A stretch of 58,848 nucleotides of DNA from Microtetraspora sp. NBRC 16547 (GCF_030268965.1 NZ_BSSE01000037.1:1-58848), one strand, 5' to 3'. Shown: positions 1-9,684, counted from the first letter of the stretch. The notes: generated by a model from the letters alone, not told the origin. Program-made: numbers and translations.

Positions 1-83
1 CCGGGGGCCGTCCCGGTGACCGAAGCGGCGGGCGACCAGCGAAGATCGCTGCACGCGCCCTTCCCTGCGCCACAACATCCTCC

Positions 84-1078
<995 letters not shown>

Positions 1079-1460
1079 ACGAAACTCGGGTTGGCTCAGT
1101 CAGGCGTTCTGCCCACCAGCGGGCGTTGCGGGATTGGCGGTCGAGGATCGCATCAACGACGGCAGCACGGCGCGCGGCGGTGAGACCGTAGGCGTCGGCG
1201 AGCACCCGCACCTGGGCGGCTTGCGCGGTGGCCGGCGGCCAGGTGGTCTTGGAGGAGATGCACCACGGCCAGGCCATGTATCCGATGTCCTCGAGCGGAT
1301 CACCGGGGGCGGCGGTGTCGAAGTCGATGAAGGCGACTGGTAGCCCTGCGCGGAACACCGTGTTGTTCGGTCCGGGGTCGTGATGGCAGACGACGTGGTG
1401 CTCCCCGGTGAGTCCGCTATCGCGGGTGGCGTCGTGCAACGAGCGATGGCTGGCAGGGGA
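1079..1460 (-). pseudogene. Phosphotransferase (APH family) fragment
   Basis: This is the C-terminal half of an aminoglycoside/choline-kinase-like phosphotransferase. The catalytic-loop motif VVCHHDPGPNN and the metal-binding FIDFDTAAPGDPLEDIGY are clear, and the helical end ARWWAERLTEPT follows. The N-lobe is absent: upstream of about 1460 the sequence changes to a TniQ-like frame. The last residues (RVSWRP) are encoded by the IS3 terminus. The gene was therefore cut on both sides, probably at the 3' side by the insertion sequence. It makes no functional kinase. Confidence 0.7.
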
Positions 1461-1464
1461 GTTG

Positions 1465-1716
1465 GGCGAGTTGCTGCCGGCAGTTGCGGGCGCCGACGAT
1501 GCGCCCCTGCGGGCCGAACGGTCCGTTGCATTCGCGCCGATAGCGTGGGGTGTCGCCGACGCTGATCCGGGTGTGGCAGCTCGGACACCAGCCGGTCAGA
1601 TAGACGCGATGCTGGGGGCAGATCACGCAGGGCAGCAGGTGCCAGGTGATGCGCCAGATCGGTTCTGGGGCTACGGCGGCGTTGTACGCGCCCCGGACGG
1701 GACGCCATGAATTCAT
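1465..1716 (-). pseudogene. TniQ-like transposition protein fragment
   Basis: The minus-strand frame encodes WRITWHLLPCVICPQHRVYL, then GWCPSCHTRISVG. Paired CxxC/CxxH-type residues after a W...LP element are characteristic of the central zinc-binding part of TniQ proteins, which act in Tn7/Tn5053-like transposition. Both ends are missing: the 5' side begins at the operator zone before the next gene and the 3' side fuses into the phosphotransferase fragment. It is a relic only. The assignment rests on the motif pattern, not on a search. Confidence 0.5.
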
Positions 1717-1792
1717 TCCGCCAATTCGTGAATCATTTCCAGCGTGCTAGGTTCAGGGCATTGCAGCAAATAAATCGGCATGAATTCATTCC
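1704..1792. promoter_or_regulatory. Two operator palindromes upstream of the enolase-superfamily gene
   Basis: GCCATGAATTCATTCC lies at 1704-1719 and GGCATGAATTCATTCC at 1777-1792. Both match the inferred consensus GGAATGAATTCATTCC (13 and 15 of 16 positions), and their centres are 73 bp apart, about seven helical turns. The second ends 12 bp before the start codon of the next gene, so a bound repressor would block initiation. The same palindrome recurs at the regulator gene (13060-13075, 13159-13174) and at the secreted hydrolase gene (15558-15573, 15647-15662). Confidence 0.75.
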
Positions 1793-1804
1793 GGTGGGAG
1801 AACC

Positions 1805-2950
1805 ATGAAGTCGCTGGTCGTCGAGCGCGTGGAAACATTCGTCGTGGAATTGCCGTCCATCCGGTCGTTCAGCATTTCCGGGGGGAGTGTGACCACGGCG
1901 GGAAAGCCCGCTGAGCGGGTTCTCGTCAAGGTGACCGCCGGCGGGCTGACCGGCTGGGGGGAGGCGACGCCGACGCCCGCCTGGACCTACGAGACCGTGG
2001 AGTCGATCTCGACGACGATCCACCACTACCTCGCCCCCGCGCTGCTCGGACGGCCGGCGTGGGATCTGGACGGCGCCTGCGCGACCTACGAGAAGGTGAT
2101 CAACCGCGGTCTGACGATCGGCTCCCCCATCGCCAAGTCCGCGCTCGACATCGCGCTGCACGACCTGCTCGGCCGGGCGCTCGGGGTCTCCGTCGGCGTG
2201 GTCTGGGGCCAGCGCCGCGTCGACCGGATCAAGCTCGGCTGGATCGTGGCCGGCCAGACCCCGGCCGAGGTACGGCAGGCGGTCGAGGAGGGACGGGCGC
2301 AGGGCTATCAGGCGTACAAGGTGAAGGTGGGCCTGCACGACGAGGCGACGGACGTCTCGGTCGTGGCGGCGGTCAGGGAGGCGGCGCCGGACGCGCCCAT
2401 CTGGGTGGACGCGAACCAGGCCTACACCGTGGACGGCGCGCTGCGCATGGCGCGCAGGCTGGTCGACCTGGACGTGTCGGCGTTCGAGCAGCCGCTGCCC
2501 GCCAACGACATCACCGGCCTGCGCCGGCTGCGCGACCACAGCCCGCTTCCGGTCGCGCTGGACGAGAGCCTGCGTCACCCCTCCGACATGGCCACGTTCG
2601 TGAAGCTCGACGCGGTCGACATCGCCATCGCCAAGGTCCAGCGTTCGGGTGGTCTCACGCTCTCCCGCAGGCTGTGCCAGCTCGCGGAGGACGCGGGGCT
2701 GCGCATCATGGGATCGGGACTGACCGACACCGATCTCGGGTTCGCCGCCTCGCTGCACCTGTTCGCCGCCTTCGGCGTGGACACCCCCGTCGACCTCAAC
2801 GGCCGGCAGTTCGTCCACTCGGCCTACGTCGGGGGGAGCACGGTAGAGGTCGTCGACGGCACGGCTCTGGTGCCCACGGGTCCCGGCCTCGGCGTCGAGG
2901 TGGACGAGGACGCGGTCCGCGCCCTCTCCACGGCGCACTGGAGCCTCTGA
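1805..2950 (+). CDS. Enolase-superfamily (mandelate racemase/muconate cycloisomerase-like) enzyme
   Basis: The 381-residue protein has the N-terminal capping domain (about 1-125) and a barrel with all superfamily catalytic positions: K172 and K174 in YKVKVG, metal ligands D202 (VDANQ), E228 (EQPLP) and D253 (LDES), and K277 (AKVQRSGG). The two-lysine arrangement is the muconate cycloisomerase/dipeptide-epimerase type rather than the acid-sugar dehydratase type with a His-Asp dyad. Its substrate is therefore open: sugar-acid lactone, dehydration or epimerisation chemistry are all possible. RBS GTGGGAG lies before the ATG. Two copies of the local operator precede it and a strong hairpin follows, so it is a single-gene unit co-regulated with the divergent sugar operon. 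Confidence 0.85.
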   Translation: MKSLVVERVETFVVELPSIRSFSISGGSVTTAGKPAERVLVKVTAGGLTGWGEATPTPAWTYETVESISTTIHHYLAPALLGRPAWDLDGACATYEKVINRGLTIGSPIAKSALDIALHDLLGRALGVSVGVVWGQRRVDRIKLGWIVAGQTPAEVRQAVEEGRAQGYQAYKVKVGLHDEATDVSVVAAVREAAPDAPIWVDANQAYTVDGALRMARRLVDLDVSAFEQPLPANDITGLRRLRDHSPLPVALDESLRHPSDMATFVKLDAVDIAIAKVQRSGGLTLSRRLCQLAEDAGLRIMGSGLTDTDLGFAASLHLFAAFGVDTPVDLNGRQFVHSAYVGGSTVEVVDGTALVPTGPGLGVEVDEDAVRALSTAHWSL

Positions 2951-3000
2951 CGTACCCGACGCGTAAGTCCGAGTCCGCGGGCCAGGGCGAGGTAGTGTGA

Positions 3001-3043
3001 CTGAGCGTTTCAGTTGGTGGGAATCGCCCACTGAAACGCTCAG
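3001..3043 (+). terminator. Hairpin terminator after the enolase-superfamily gene
   Basis: CTGAGCGTTTCAG (3001-3013) pairs perfectly with CTGAAACGCTCAG (3031-3043), and an inner TGGG/CCCA extends the fold. It begins 50 bp after the stop codon. There is no clear U-tract, as is common in actinomycetes. Confidence 0.8.
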
Positions 3044-3072
3044 TCGCCGCAATTGATCGTTACGAGGCGCCG

Positions 3073-3306
3073 TTAGCCGGCTTCTAGAACGAAGAACAGG
3101 AAGCATAGGAACCTCGTGCCGGTGATCTCGCGGAACTCCTCGGGGAACAGTTCGCGGGCTTCCGGCACGTACGGCGGTTCGCTGATGACGCTGATGCGAA
3201 AGCCGGCCGCGGTGAAGGCTTCGGTCATCGCGTGCAGCGGCCGGTCCCAGAAGCTCATCTGGGCGGTCTGCCCGCCCATGGTCCATTCTTCGGTCCGGCT
3301 GCGGGT
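3073..3306 (-). pseudogene. SAM-dependent methyltransferase C-terminal fragment
   Basis: The minus-strand frame encodes TEEWTMGGQTAQMSFWDRPL followed by HAMTEAFTAAGFRI and a PEARELFPEEF...FLCFLFFVLEAG end. This is the typical last 75 or so residues of class I (UbiE/Methyltransf_11) enzymes: a W-rich strand, a helix after RPL, then the closing beta strands. The SAM-binding N-terminal two thirds are absent, and the frame becomes arginine-rich noise beyond about 3306. It is a relic next to another fragment on the opposite strand. Confidence 0.65.
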
Positions 3307-3311
3307 TCCGC

Positions 3312-3542
3312 GTGGTCGGCGCCCTCTCCCCCGACGACGCGGTCGCCAGCGGCCCATTCGCGACCACGATCCGCGCCAACCTGCAGCGCCTCACCGGAGG
3401 CGACCAACGCGACCTATCCCTCCCTGACGTCCTCGTCGCGGCGCACACCGCTGTCTACGCCGGCCAGCGGGGATGGCGGATCCTCGCCACGACGCCCACC
3501 TGGTACGGCGGGATCGACGTACGGGTCGAGGTCCTGCCCTAG
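3312..3542 (+). pseudogene. Unrecognised fragment, possibly PIN-domain-like
   Basis: The 76-residue frame ends DVLVAAHTAVYAGQRGWRIL, then a short tail DVRVEVLP. The last 40 residues resemble the end of PIN-domain toxins, where an Asp starts a helix and a strand precedes a loop and the final beta strand. The upstream part does not show the expected early acidic residues, and the frame starts directly at the junction with the methyltransferase fragment. I do not recognise it with certainty. It may be a truncated gene or a chance frame. Confidence 0.3.
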
Positions 3543-3603
3543 CGCGGCCCCGGCGACCGGCATCGGCGTCCCCGGCAACCGGCTGGCCGCGGTTCACAGG
3601 TGG

Positions 3604-4611
3604 TCAGCGCAGCCAGTCGTCCAGGTGGGCGGCGACGAAGTCGTCGTCGACCAGCCAGGGATAGGCGGCGCGAACCCGGGCGATCTCCTCGGCCTGTCCC
3701 GGCGACAGGTCCTCCAACGGGTCGAGGCACCACGTGCCGGCCAGGAGGCCCTGCCCGTGCAGCACCTCGTGGACTCCCGCGATGCAGCCGTGGAAGCCGC
3801 CCGCCACGTCGAAGACGGCGCCGTTGGCGTCGGTGAGGTCGGCGGCGCGGCCCAGCAGGGAGCGGACGACCTCGTCGTCCCCGGCCCAGGCCCGCCGTAC
3901 CTCCTCGAACATGTGCACCGCCGCGCGGGTCCACACGGCCCACTGGCCGAGCAGCCCGCCGACGATGCGGCGTCCCGCGACCGGCGTGAGCAGGTCGGCC
4001 AGGATGTTGTCGTCGTTGCCGGTGTAGAGCGCGATGTCGTCACCGCGCCCCGACGCGGCGACGGCCCTGACCACGTCGACCGTACGGTAACGGTCGAAGG
4101 GCGCCATCTTGATCGCCACCACGGACTCCTGCTCGCTCAGCGAGCGCCAGAAGGACGGGCTCAGCCTGCGGCCGCCCACCACCTCCTGGAGGTAGAAGCC
4201 GATGACGGGCAGCACCTCCCCCACGGCCCTGGCCCGCTCCAGCAGCTCCGGCTCATCGGCGCCCGCCACCTTCGGGGACAGCAGCACGGCGTGGTAGCCC
4301 AGTGAGGCCGCGAGCTCCGCCTCGGCGACGGCCTGGGCAGTGTCGCCGCATGCTCCCGCGACCATGACGAACGGCCGGTCCGCCTCCTTCGCCACCACGT
4401 CGGCGGAGATCTCCAGCACCGGCCGGAGCAGCCCCGCCTCGCGGATCTCGAACTGCGTCGTGTGGACCGCGACGGCCGCGCCGCCCGCTCCCGAGGCGAG
4501 GTAGTAGCGGGTGAGCGCCCGCTGGCGACGCTCGTCGAGCGTACGCCGTCCGGTCAGCGCCAGCGGGTGGGCGGGGATGACGGTCCCTTCCCTGAGCAGG
4601 TCGATCGACAT
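3604..4611 (-). CDS. Dihydrodipicolinate synthase-like (DapA-family) aldolase/lyase
   Basis: The 335-residue protein has the class I aldolase (N-acetylneuraminate lyase/DHDPS) barrel. Y140 in PVIGFYLQ and K168 in VVAIKMAPF stand where the catalytic Tyr and Schiff-base Lys lie in the family. The usual GTTGE phosphate/carboxylate loop is not obvious: the strand reads AVAVHTTQFE instead. A role in lysine synthesis is therefore unlikely, and a pyruvate- or 2-oxo-acid-forming cleavage in sugar catabolism is more probable. It is the last gene of the operon. Its ATG is one base after the upstream SDR stop. No downstream hairpin was obvious before the gene relics at 3542. Confidence 0.75.
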   Translation of the reverse strand: MSIDLLREGTVIPAHPLALTGRRTLDERRQRALTRYYLASGAGGAAVAVHTTQFEIREAGLLRPVLEISADVVAKEADRPFVMVAGACGDTAQAVAEAELAASLGYHAVLLSPKVAGADEPELLERARAVGEVLPVIGFYLQEVVGGRRLSPSFWRSLSEQESVVAIKMAPFDRYRTVDVVRAVAASGRGDDIALYTGNDDNILADLLTPVAGRRIVGGLLGQWAVWTRAAVHMFEEVRRAWAGDDEVVRSLLGRAADLTDANGAVFDVAGGFHGCIAGVHEVLHGQGLLAGTWCLDPLEDLSPGQAEEIARVRAAYPWLVDDDFVAAHLDDWLR

Positions 4612-4612
4612 C

Positions 4613-5638
4613 TCAGAACCTCCCGTCGCGCACGGCGAACTTGGTCGGCTTTCCGGAAAGGGGCAGCCCGCGTGACAGCCAGTCGGCCTGCCACGCGATC
4701 AGCGTGTCGAGTGGCACGTCCGGATAGCCGAACAGCCCGTGGCAGCGGGAGGCGTCGTTCAGCAGCGCCGTGCCGCTCTCCTGGCCGGTGAAGGTCGCCT
4801 CGACGCCGAGCGCGGCGGCGATCCGAGTGGCCGTGCGCCGTACCGAGGCGGTCTCGGGACCGGTCAGGTTGAGCGTGAACGCCTCCGGGGCGCGCGCGTG
4901 CCGAAGCGAGCGCAGCGCGACCTCGTTCGCGTACCCCTGCCACACGACGTTGACGTGTCCGGTGGTGACGTCGACTGGCTCGCCCGCCGCCACCGTGGCG
5001 GCGATGTCCGCGATCACGCCGTAGCGCAGGTCCACCGCGTAGTTGAGGCGCAGGATCGCGACCCGGGTGCCGTACGCGGCGGCGGCGTGCTCGAAGATGC
5101 GTTCCCGGCCGAGGCAGCTCATCGCGTACTCGCCCACCGGTCCCGGCGGGTCGTCCTCCGCGCTCCCGCCGGAGGCCACGTCCACCAGGGGGTACACGTT
5201 GCCGGTGGAGAAGGCCGTGATCGCCGAGTCGCGGTAGCGCCGCGCGACGGCGGCGGGCAGCGCCGCGTTGACCGCCCACGCCTGGTACGGCGCGGCCGAC
5301 GTGCCGAACTTGGCGCCGACCATGAAGACGACATCGGCCGCGTCGGGCAGCCCGGCGAGGTCGTCGCCGCCCATCAGGTCGTGGCGCACCACGTCGATGC
5401 CCTCGTCCTTCAAGGCCCGCGCGGCCTCCTCGTCGGACCAGCGCGACACGGCGTACACACGGGCGGAGTGCCGTCCCGCGGCGTCCAGCGCGCGGCGGGC
5501 CAGCCGGACCAGGCTCGGGCCCATCTTGCCGCCGGCGCCGAGCACGACGAGGTCGCCGTCCAGCCGGCCGACGTCGGTGACCAGCGCGGCCGAAGGGGTG
5601 GCCAGCCGGTCCTCGAGCTCCCGCTCAGAGGTGAACAT
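4613..5638 (-). CDS. NAD-dependent epimerase/dehydratase-like extended SDR
   Basis: The 341-residue Rossmann protein has GAGGKMG (34-40) as its dinucleotide loop after LVVLGAGG, and FSTGNVYP (143-150) as the strand carrying the active-site Ser/Thr. The catalytic Tyr is present (Y171), but the Lys of YxxxK is replaced: the motif reads YAMSC (C175). That is unusual for an active SDR and may mark a subfamily with altered proton relay. The C-terminal part (about 210-330) looks like a substrate domain. Its start overlaps the end of the GH20 gene by 14 bp, so it is translationally coupled. It probably oxidises, epimerises or dehydrates an intermediate of the same pathway. Confidence 0.75.
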   Translation of the reverse strand: MFTSERELEDRLATPSAALVTDVGRLDGDLVVLGAGGKMGPSLVRLARRALDAAGRHSARVYAVSRWSDEEAARALKDEGIDVVRHDLMGGDDLAGLPDAADVVFMVGAKFGTSAAPYQAWAVNAALPAAVARRYRDSAITAFSTGNVYPLVDVASGGSAEDDPPGPVGEYAMSCLGRERIFEHAAAAYGTRVAILRLNYAVDLRYGVIADIAATVAAGEPVDVTTGHVNVVWQGYANEVALRSLRHARAPEAFTLNLTGPETASVRRTATRIAAALGVEATFTGQESGTALLNDASRCHGLFGYPDVPLDTLIAWQADWLSRGLPLSGKPTKFAVRDGRF

Positions 5639-7070
5639 GTCGTGCTCCTTCGTCGTGTGGCCGCCGGTAGCCCACGCCCAGCCGGTCGAGCAGCGGCAGG
5701 TGGGCGGTCAGCCGCCGGGTGAAGTCGCCGAGATCCCGGCCGGAGGACCAGGCGGCCTCGGCGACGGCGCAGAGGCGGGGGAAGGCGTTGTAGTCGAAGC
5801 GTTCCCTCGTGGGGAGGTACTCGCCCCAGAGCTGGGCCTGCATGCCGAGGACGCCCTGCCCCGCGTCGAATCCGTAGACGGTTTCCAGCGGGAGCGGTCC
5901 GGCGATGCTGACCGGCTCCCCGGGGGCGTCCGATTCGGCGTAGTCGAGATAGGTGTGCGTGTGGGGGGCGGCGACCACGTCGTGCCCGGCCCGCAGGGCG
6001 GCCTCGATCCGGTCCACGCCCCGCCACGCCATGATCACCATGTCGTCGGGCGGGTCGTGGTCGAGCATGTCGTCCCAGGCCACGGCGCGGCGGCCGAGCC
6101 CGCGCAGGTGGTCGGCGAGGAACCGCCCCCACCAGCCGAGCAGGGCGGCCGAGTCGGCGAGACCTTCGCTCTCCACGCGCCGTGCGGCGTCGGGGCTGGC
6201 GGCCCACTCGCCGCCGCGTACCTCGTCGCCGCCGATGTGGACGTACCGGGACGGGAACACGTCGCTCAGCTCGTCGAGCACGTCGCGGGCGAACCCGGCG
6301 GCGCGGTCGCTCACGTTGAGGACGTGCGACGAGATGCCCCACGATGTCCGCACCTCGACGGGCTCCGCGGCCGGGTGGCCGAGCCACGGGTAGGCCGCGA
6401 TCGCGGCCGTGGAGTGCCCGGGGAACTCGATCTCGGGGACCACGGTCACGCCGCGCGCGGCCGCGTAATCCACCAGGTCGCGCAGCTCCCGCTGGGTGTA
6501 GCAGCCGCCGTGCGGCGTCCCGTCGAACCTGCCCTCCCGCGCGTGACCGGCCGGGGACTCGGCGCGGTGCGCCCCGACCTCGGTGAGCCGCGGGTGCCCG
6601 CGCACCTCGAACCGCCAGCCCTGGTCGTCGGTGAGGTGCAGGTGCAGGACGTTGAACTTGTGCAGCGCCAGCAGGTCGACGTACGCGCGCAGGAAGGAGA
6701 GCGGGCGCCACCAGCGGGCCACGTCGATCATGACGCCGCGCCAGGCGTACCTGGGCACGTCGCGGACGGTGCCGCACGGCACGCCGCCGGGCCCGTCGAG
6801 CTGGCGCAGCGTCTGGACGCCCCAGCGCAGCCCGGCGGCGGTCGCCGCGGCGATCTCGGCCCCTTCCGGGGTGACGGTGAGGGTGTACCCCTCCTCTCCC
6901 AGGGACGCGTCGTCCACGAGGCCCAGCACGATCTCACCAGGGCCGTCGCCGTCCGCGGCGGTGCCGAGCAGCTCGCGCGCCGTCTCGGCGTGCGGGCCGC
7001 TCACCCGCACGCCGCGATCCAGCGGGAACCGCCCCTCTTCCGGAATGAAGGAGGCGACCTGGGGGATCAC
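5625..7070 (-). CDS. GH20 beta-N-acetylhexosaminidase
   Basis: The 481-residue enzyme starts at a GTG that overlaps the preceding stop as GTGA; the longer upstream frame is a shadow. An N-terminal GH20b-like domain (about 1-105) precedes the barrel. Hallmarks are HLHLTDDQGWR (143-153), VPEIEFPGHS (211-220) and VHIGGDEV (277-284) with the catalytic pair D282-E283. Substrate-assisted release of terminal GlcNAc/GalNAc is the family reaction. There is no signal peptide, so it would act on oligosaccharides already imported by the ABC transporter in the same operon. This is the strongest hint that the substrate contains N-acetylhexosamine. Confidence 0.9.
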   Translation of the reverse strand: MIPQVASFIPEEGRFPLDRGVRVSGPHAETARELLGTAADGDGPGEIVLGLVDDASLGEEGYTLTVTPEGAEIAAATAAGLRWGVQTLRQLDGPGGVPCGTVRDVPRYAWRGVMIDVARWWRPLSFLRAYVDLLALHKFNVLHLHLTDDQGWRFEVRGHPRLTEVGAHRAESPAGHAREGRFDGTPHGGCYTQRELRDLVDYAAARGVTVVPEIEFPGHSTAAIAAYPWLGHPAAEPVEVRTSWGISSHVLNVSDRAAGFARDVLDELSDVFPSRYVHIGGDEVRGGEWAASPDAARRVESEGLADSAALLGWWGRFLADHLRGLGRRAVAWDDMLDHDPPDDMVIMAWRGVDRIEAALRAGHDVVAAPHTHTYLDYAESDAPGEPVSIAGPLPLETVYGFDAGQGVLGMQAQLWGEYLPTRERFDYNAFPRLCAVAEAAWSSGRDLGDFTRRLTAHLPLLDRLGVGYRRPHDEGARHVHL

Positions 7071-7837
7071 CGCCCGAGCACCTCGCGGAAGGCGGCGAGT
7101 GCCTCGCCGACGGGCGGCGCGTCGGGGTACCACGCGCGCTCCCATTCGAGCGCGAGATATCCGGAGTAGCCGATGCGGTCGAGCTCAGCGAGCACGCCGG
7201 CCACGCCCACGGTGCCCTGTCCGGGCAGCACCGGCGCCAGCTCGGTGGGCGTCGCCGCGTCCTTGATCTGCACGTGCCGCAGGTACGGCGCGAGCACGTC
7301 CGCGGTGGCCGCGGCGCTCTCCCCCGCGCGCCACGGGTTGACCACGTCCCACAGCGCGCCGACCCGTGGTGAGCCGACCCCGGCGAGGACCCCGGCGATC
7401 GCCTCGCCGGTGAGGAAGACGTCGTGGGTCTCCAGCAGCACGTCGACGCCGTTGTCCGGCAGCCGGTCCGCCACCTCCGCGAGCCTCCGAGTCGCGGTGG
7501 CGGCCGGGTCGGCCTGCCCCTCCACCCCGCCGAAGACCCGCACGTACGGCGAGCCGAGCGCTTCGGCGATCTCGACGTGGCGCAGCACCTCGGCCACGGG
7601 GTCGCCGTCCGGCCGCGCCACGCGCGTGTAGGAGCAGACGGCGACGATCTCGACTCCGGCGGCGGCGAAGGCCCGCGCGACCGCGCGCAGGTCCCCGGGG
7701 GACGTGTCCGGCGACACGATCTCGCCCTCGGCGCAGCGCAGCTCCACTCCGGCGCAGCCGTACCGGGAGGCCACCGCGATCACCTCGTCGGCGGGGGCGC
7801 CCGGCATGCCGAGCGTGCTGAACGCGAGCGGGTTCAC
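7067..7837 (-). CDS. Xylose isomerase-like TIM-barrel sugar isomerase/epimerase
   Basis: The 256-residue AP-endonuclease family 2 barrel starts at a GTG overlapping the upstream stop (ATGTGA). Metal-site segments typical of the family are visible: LLETHD, GALWDVVNPW, HVQIKDA and the terminal LALEWERAW. Such proteins isomerise or epimerise free sugars and keto-sugars, often beside Gfo/Idh dehydrogenases, as here. The gene is sandwiched by 4-bp overlaps on both sides, which implies tight coupling with the oxidoreductase and the hexosaminidase. The exact substrate cannot be deduced. Confidence 0.85.
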   Translation of the reverse strand: MNPLAFSTLGMPGAPADEVIAVASRYGCAGVELRCAEGEIVSPDTSPGDLRAVARAFAAAGVEIVAVCSYTRVARPDGDPVAEVLRHVEIAEALGSPYVRVFGGVEGQADPAATATRRLAEVADRLPDNGVDVLLETHDVFLTGEAIAGVLAGVGSPRVGALWDVVNPWRAGESAAATADVLAPYLRHVQIKDAATPTELAPVLPGQGTVGVAGVLAELDRIGYSGYLALEWERAWYPDAPPVGEALAAFREVLGR

Positions 7838-8841
7838 ATCTGTCCCTTCACTGTGACGGTGGAACCGTGACGGGCGGACTCGTAGACGGCGAGGGCGACG
7901 TCCAGGACGGACAGCGCGTACTCCGGCGTGACCTCGGGCGTGCTCCTGTCCGCGCAGGCCCGCGCGAAGTCGGCGAGTTGCGCGGCGAACGCTCTGGCCA
8001 TCTCGCCGGGTTCGGGAGCGGCCACCTGGGTGGCGACGCCTCCGCGGAAGGACCAGACGCCCTCGCCTCGGCTGATCCGTACCGCACCCTCGCCGCACAC
8101 GATCTCGGCCTCGTCCGTGAACGGCAGGCCGGTGCCGGTGACGGAGATCGTCGAGCGGGTGCCGTCGGCGTGCCGCGCCAGGGCGACCGCCTCCGTCTCG
8201 ACCGACCCGCCCGCGGGCCCGGCGATGTGGCCGGTGACCTCGACGATCGGAGATCCGACGAGCATCTGCAGCTTGTCGATGCTGTGGGTGCCGACGTTGA
8301 GCACGATCCCGCCGCCGGCCATGTCGGCGTCGAGGAACCAGCGGGGCCGCGCGGGGTCGGCGTAGTCGGCGGTACGCCGCTCCGAGGCCACCACGACGCC
8401 GCCGAGTTCGCCGGAGGCGAGGTAGGCGGCCGCGGCGCGCAGTGTCGGGACGAAGCGCAGGACGTGCCCGACCGCGAACACGACGCCCGCCGCGCGGCAG
8501 GCGTCGATCATGCGGATCGCGTCCTCGCGCGTGGTGGCGATCGGCTTCTCCAGCAGGACGTGCAGCCCGGCCGCGGCCGCGTCCAGGGTGATCGGGGCGT
8601 GCAGGGCGTGCGGGACGGTGATCACGACGGCGTCGAGGCCGCCCGCGTCGATCATCGCCTGGTGGTCGGTGAAGGCGCGGGCCCCGGCCTCGGCGGCCAG
8701 CTTCTCCGCCGCCTCGGCCCGGACGTCGCACACCGCGACGACCTTCGCCTGCCCGGCCGTCTGACGGGCGGCGGCCACGTGGAACTCCGCGATGGTGCCC
8801 GCTCCGATGACGCCCAGGCGCAGCCCGGATGATGTGGTCAC
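7834..8841 (-). CDS. Gfo/Idh/MocA-family oxidoreductase
   Basis: The 335-residue protein has the Rossmann start RLGVIGAGTIAEFH (about 8-21) and the conserved catalytic-region segment VLLEKPIATT, with the EKP Lys. NVGTHSIDKLQ contains the His of the C-terminal dimerisation/substrate domain. It is expected to oxidise a pyranose or keto-sugar with NAD(P). Its GTG start follows the permease gene by 30 bp, with AGGAAA as possible SD. Together with the isomerase and SDR it suggests an oxidative, kinase-free sugar route, since no sugar kinase is in the operon. Confidence 0.88.
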   Translation of the reverse strand: MTTSSGLRLGVIGAGTIAEFHVAAARQTAGQAKVVAVCDVRAEAAEKLAAEAGARAFTDHQAMIDAGGLDAVVITVPHALHAPITLDAAAAGLHVLLEKPIATTREDAIRMIDACRAAGVVFAVGHVLRFVPTLRAAAAYLASGELGGVVVASERRTADYADPARPRWFLDADMAGGGIVLNVGTHSIDKLQMLVGSPIVEVTGHIAGPAGGSVETEAVALARHADGTRSTISVTGTGLPFTDEAEIVCGEGAVRISRGEGVWSFRGGVATQVAAPEPGEMARAFAAQLADFARACADRSTPEVTPEYALSVLDVALAVYESARHGSTVTVKGQM

Positions 8842-8871
8842 GATTTCCTTTCCAGTAGGGATGGGGGCGCT

Positions 8872-9684
8872 TCAGCCCTTGAGTCCCGCGGACATGGTTC
8901 CGCGGACGAAATAGCGCTGGGCCAGGATGAACACGACCAGCATCGGCAGCAGGCTCATCATCGCGGCGGCCGTCACGAGCTGGTCGTTCCCGACGAACTG
9001 GCCCTTCAGGCTCAGCACGCCGACCGGCAGCGTGTAGTTCTCCGGTGAGGTGAGGTAGATGGTGGGCTCCAGCACGGCCTTCCACGAGGTGGTGAACGTG
9101 AAGACCGCGAGCGTGGCCAGGGCGGGCTTGGCAAGCGGCAGGTGGATCCGCCAGAACACCTGCCACGGGTTGGCGCCGTCGAGGCCCGCGGCCTCCTCGA
9201 AGTCCTTCGGGATGCCGAGGAAGGTCTGCCGCATCAGGAAGATGCCGATGGGCGTGGCCAGCCAGTACGGCGCGATGAGCGGCAGCAGGGTGTCCAGCCA
9301 GCCCAGCGAGCGGAACAGCAGGAAGTTCGGCACGATCGTGATGACGGTCGGCAGCATCATGGTCCCGAGCGCCATGGTGAGCAGCGCCTGCCTGCCCGGC
9401 AGCCGCATCCGGGCCAGGGCGTGGCCGACCATCGCGCTGGTCAGCACGTTGCCGATGACGGCGAGGATCGCGATCACGAGGCTGTTGGCGAGGTAGAGCC
9501 CGAACGGGGTGCGCCGCCACACCTCCGCGTAGTTGTCCCACTGGATGGGGTCGGGGATCCACGTCGGCGGCACCTGGATGTACTGCGCGAAGCTCTTGAG
9601 CGAGTTGCTGAGCGCGGCCACGAACGGCACCAGCATGACCAGCGCGCCCGCCGTGACCAGGACATACGAGATGGTCTTACGCAT
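8872..9684 (-). CDS. Carbohydrate ABC transporter permease (MalG type)
   Basis: The 270-residue inner-membrane permease of the CUT1 family has about six hydrophobic segments. Its EAA loop reads EAAGLDGANPWQVFWRIHLPLAKP, which contacts the ATPase. The start overlaps the other permease gene by 8 bp. It forms the heterodimeric channel with the upstream permease and receives sugar from the lipoprotein encoded first in the transporter block. No ATPase gene is present in the window for this importer. Actinomycete CUT1 systems commonly share one MsiK-type ATPase encoded elsewhere. Confidence 0.9.
   Translation of the reverse strand: MRKTISYVLVTAGALVMLVPFVAALSNSLKSFAQYIQVPPTWIPDPIQWDNYAEVWRRTPFGLYLANSLVIAILAVIGNVLTSAMVGHALARMRLPGRQALLTMALGTMMLPTVITIVPNFLLFRSLGWLDTLLPLIAPYWLATPIGIFLMRQTFLGIPKDFEEAAGLDGANPWQVFWRIHLPLAKPALATLAVFTFTTSWKAVLEPTIYLTSPENYTLPVGVLSLKGQFVGNDQLVTAAAMMSLLPMLVVFILAQRYFVRGTMSAGLKG

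Noticed and set aside
5268-7169. Long plus-strand frame of 633 residues
   Set aside because: It is antisense to the GH20 gene with its catalytic HIGGDEV and to the SDR gene, so it is not a gene.
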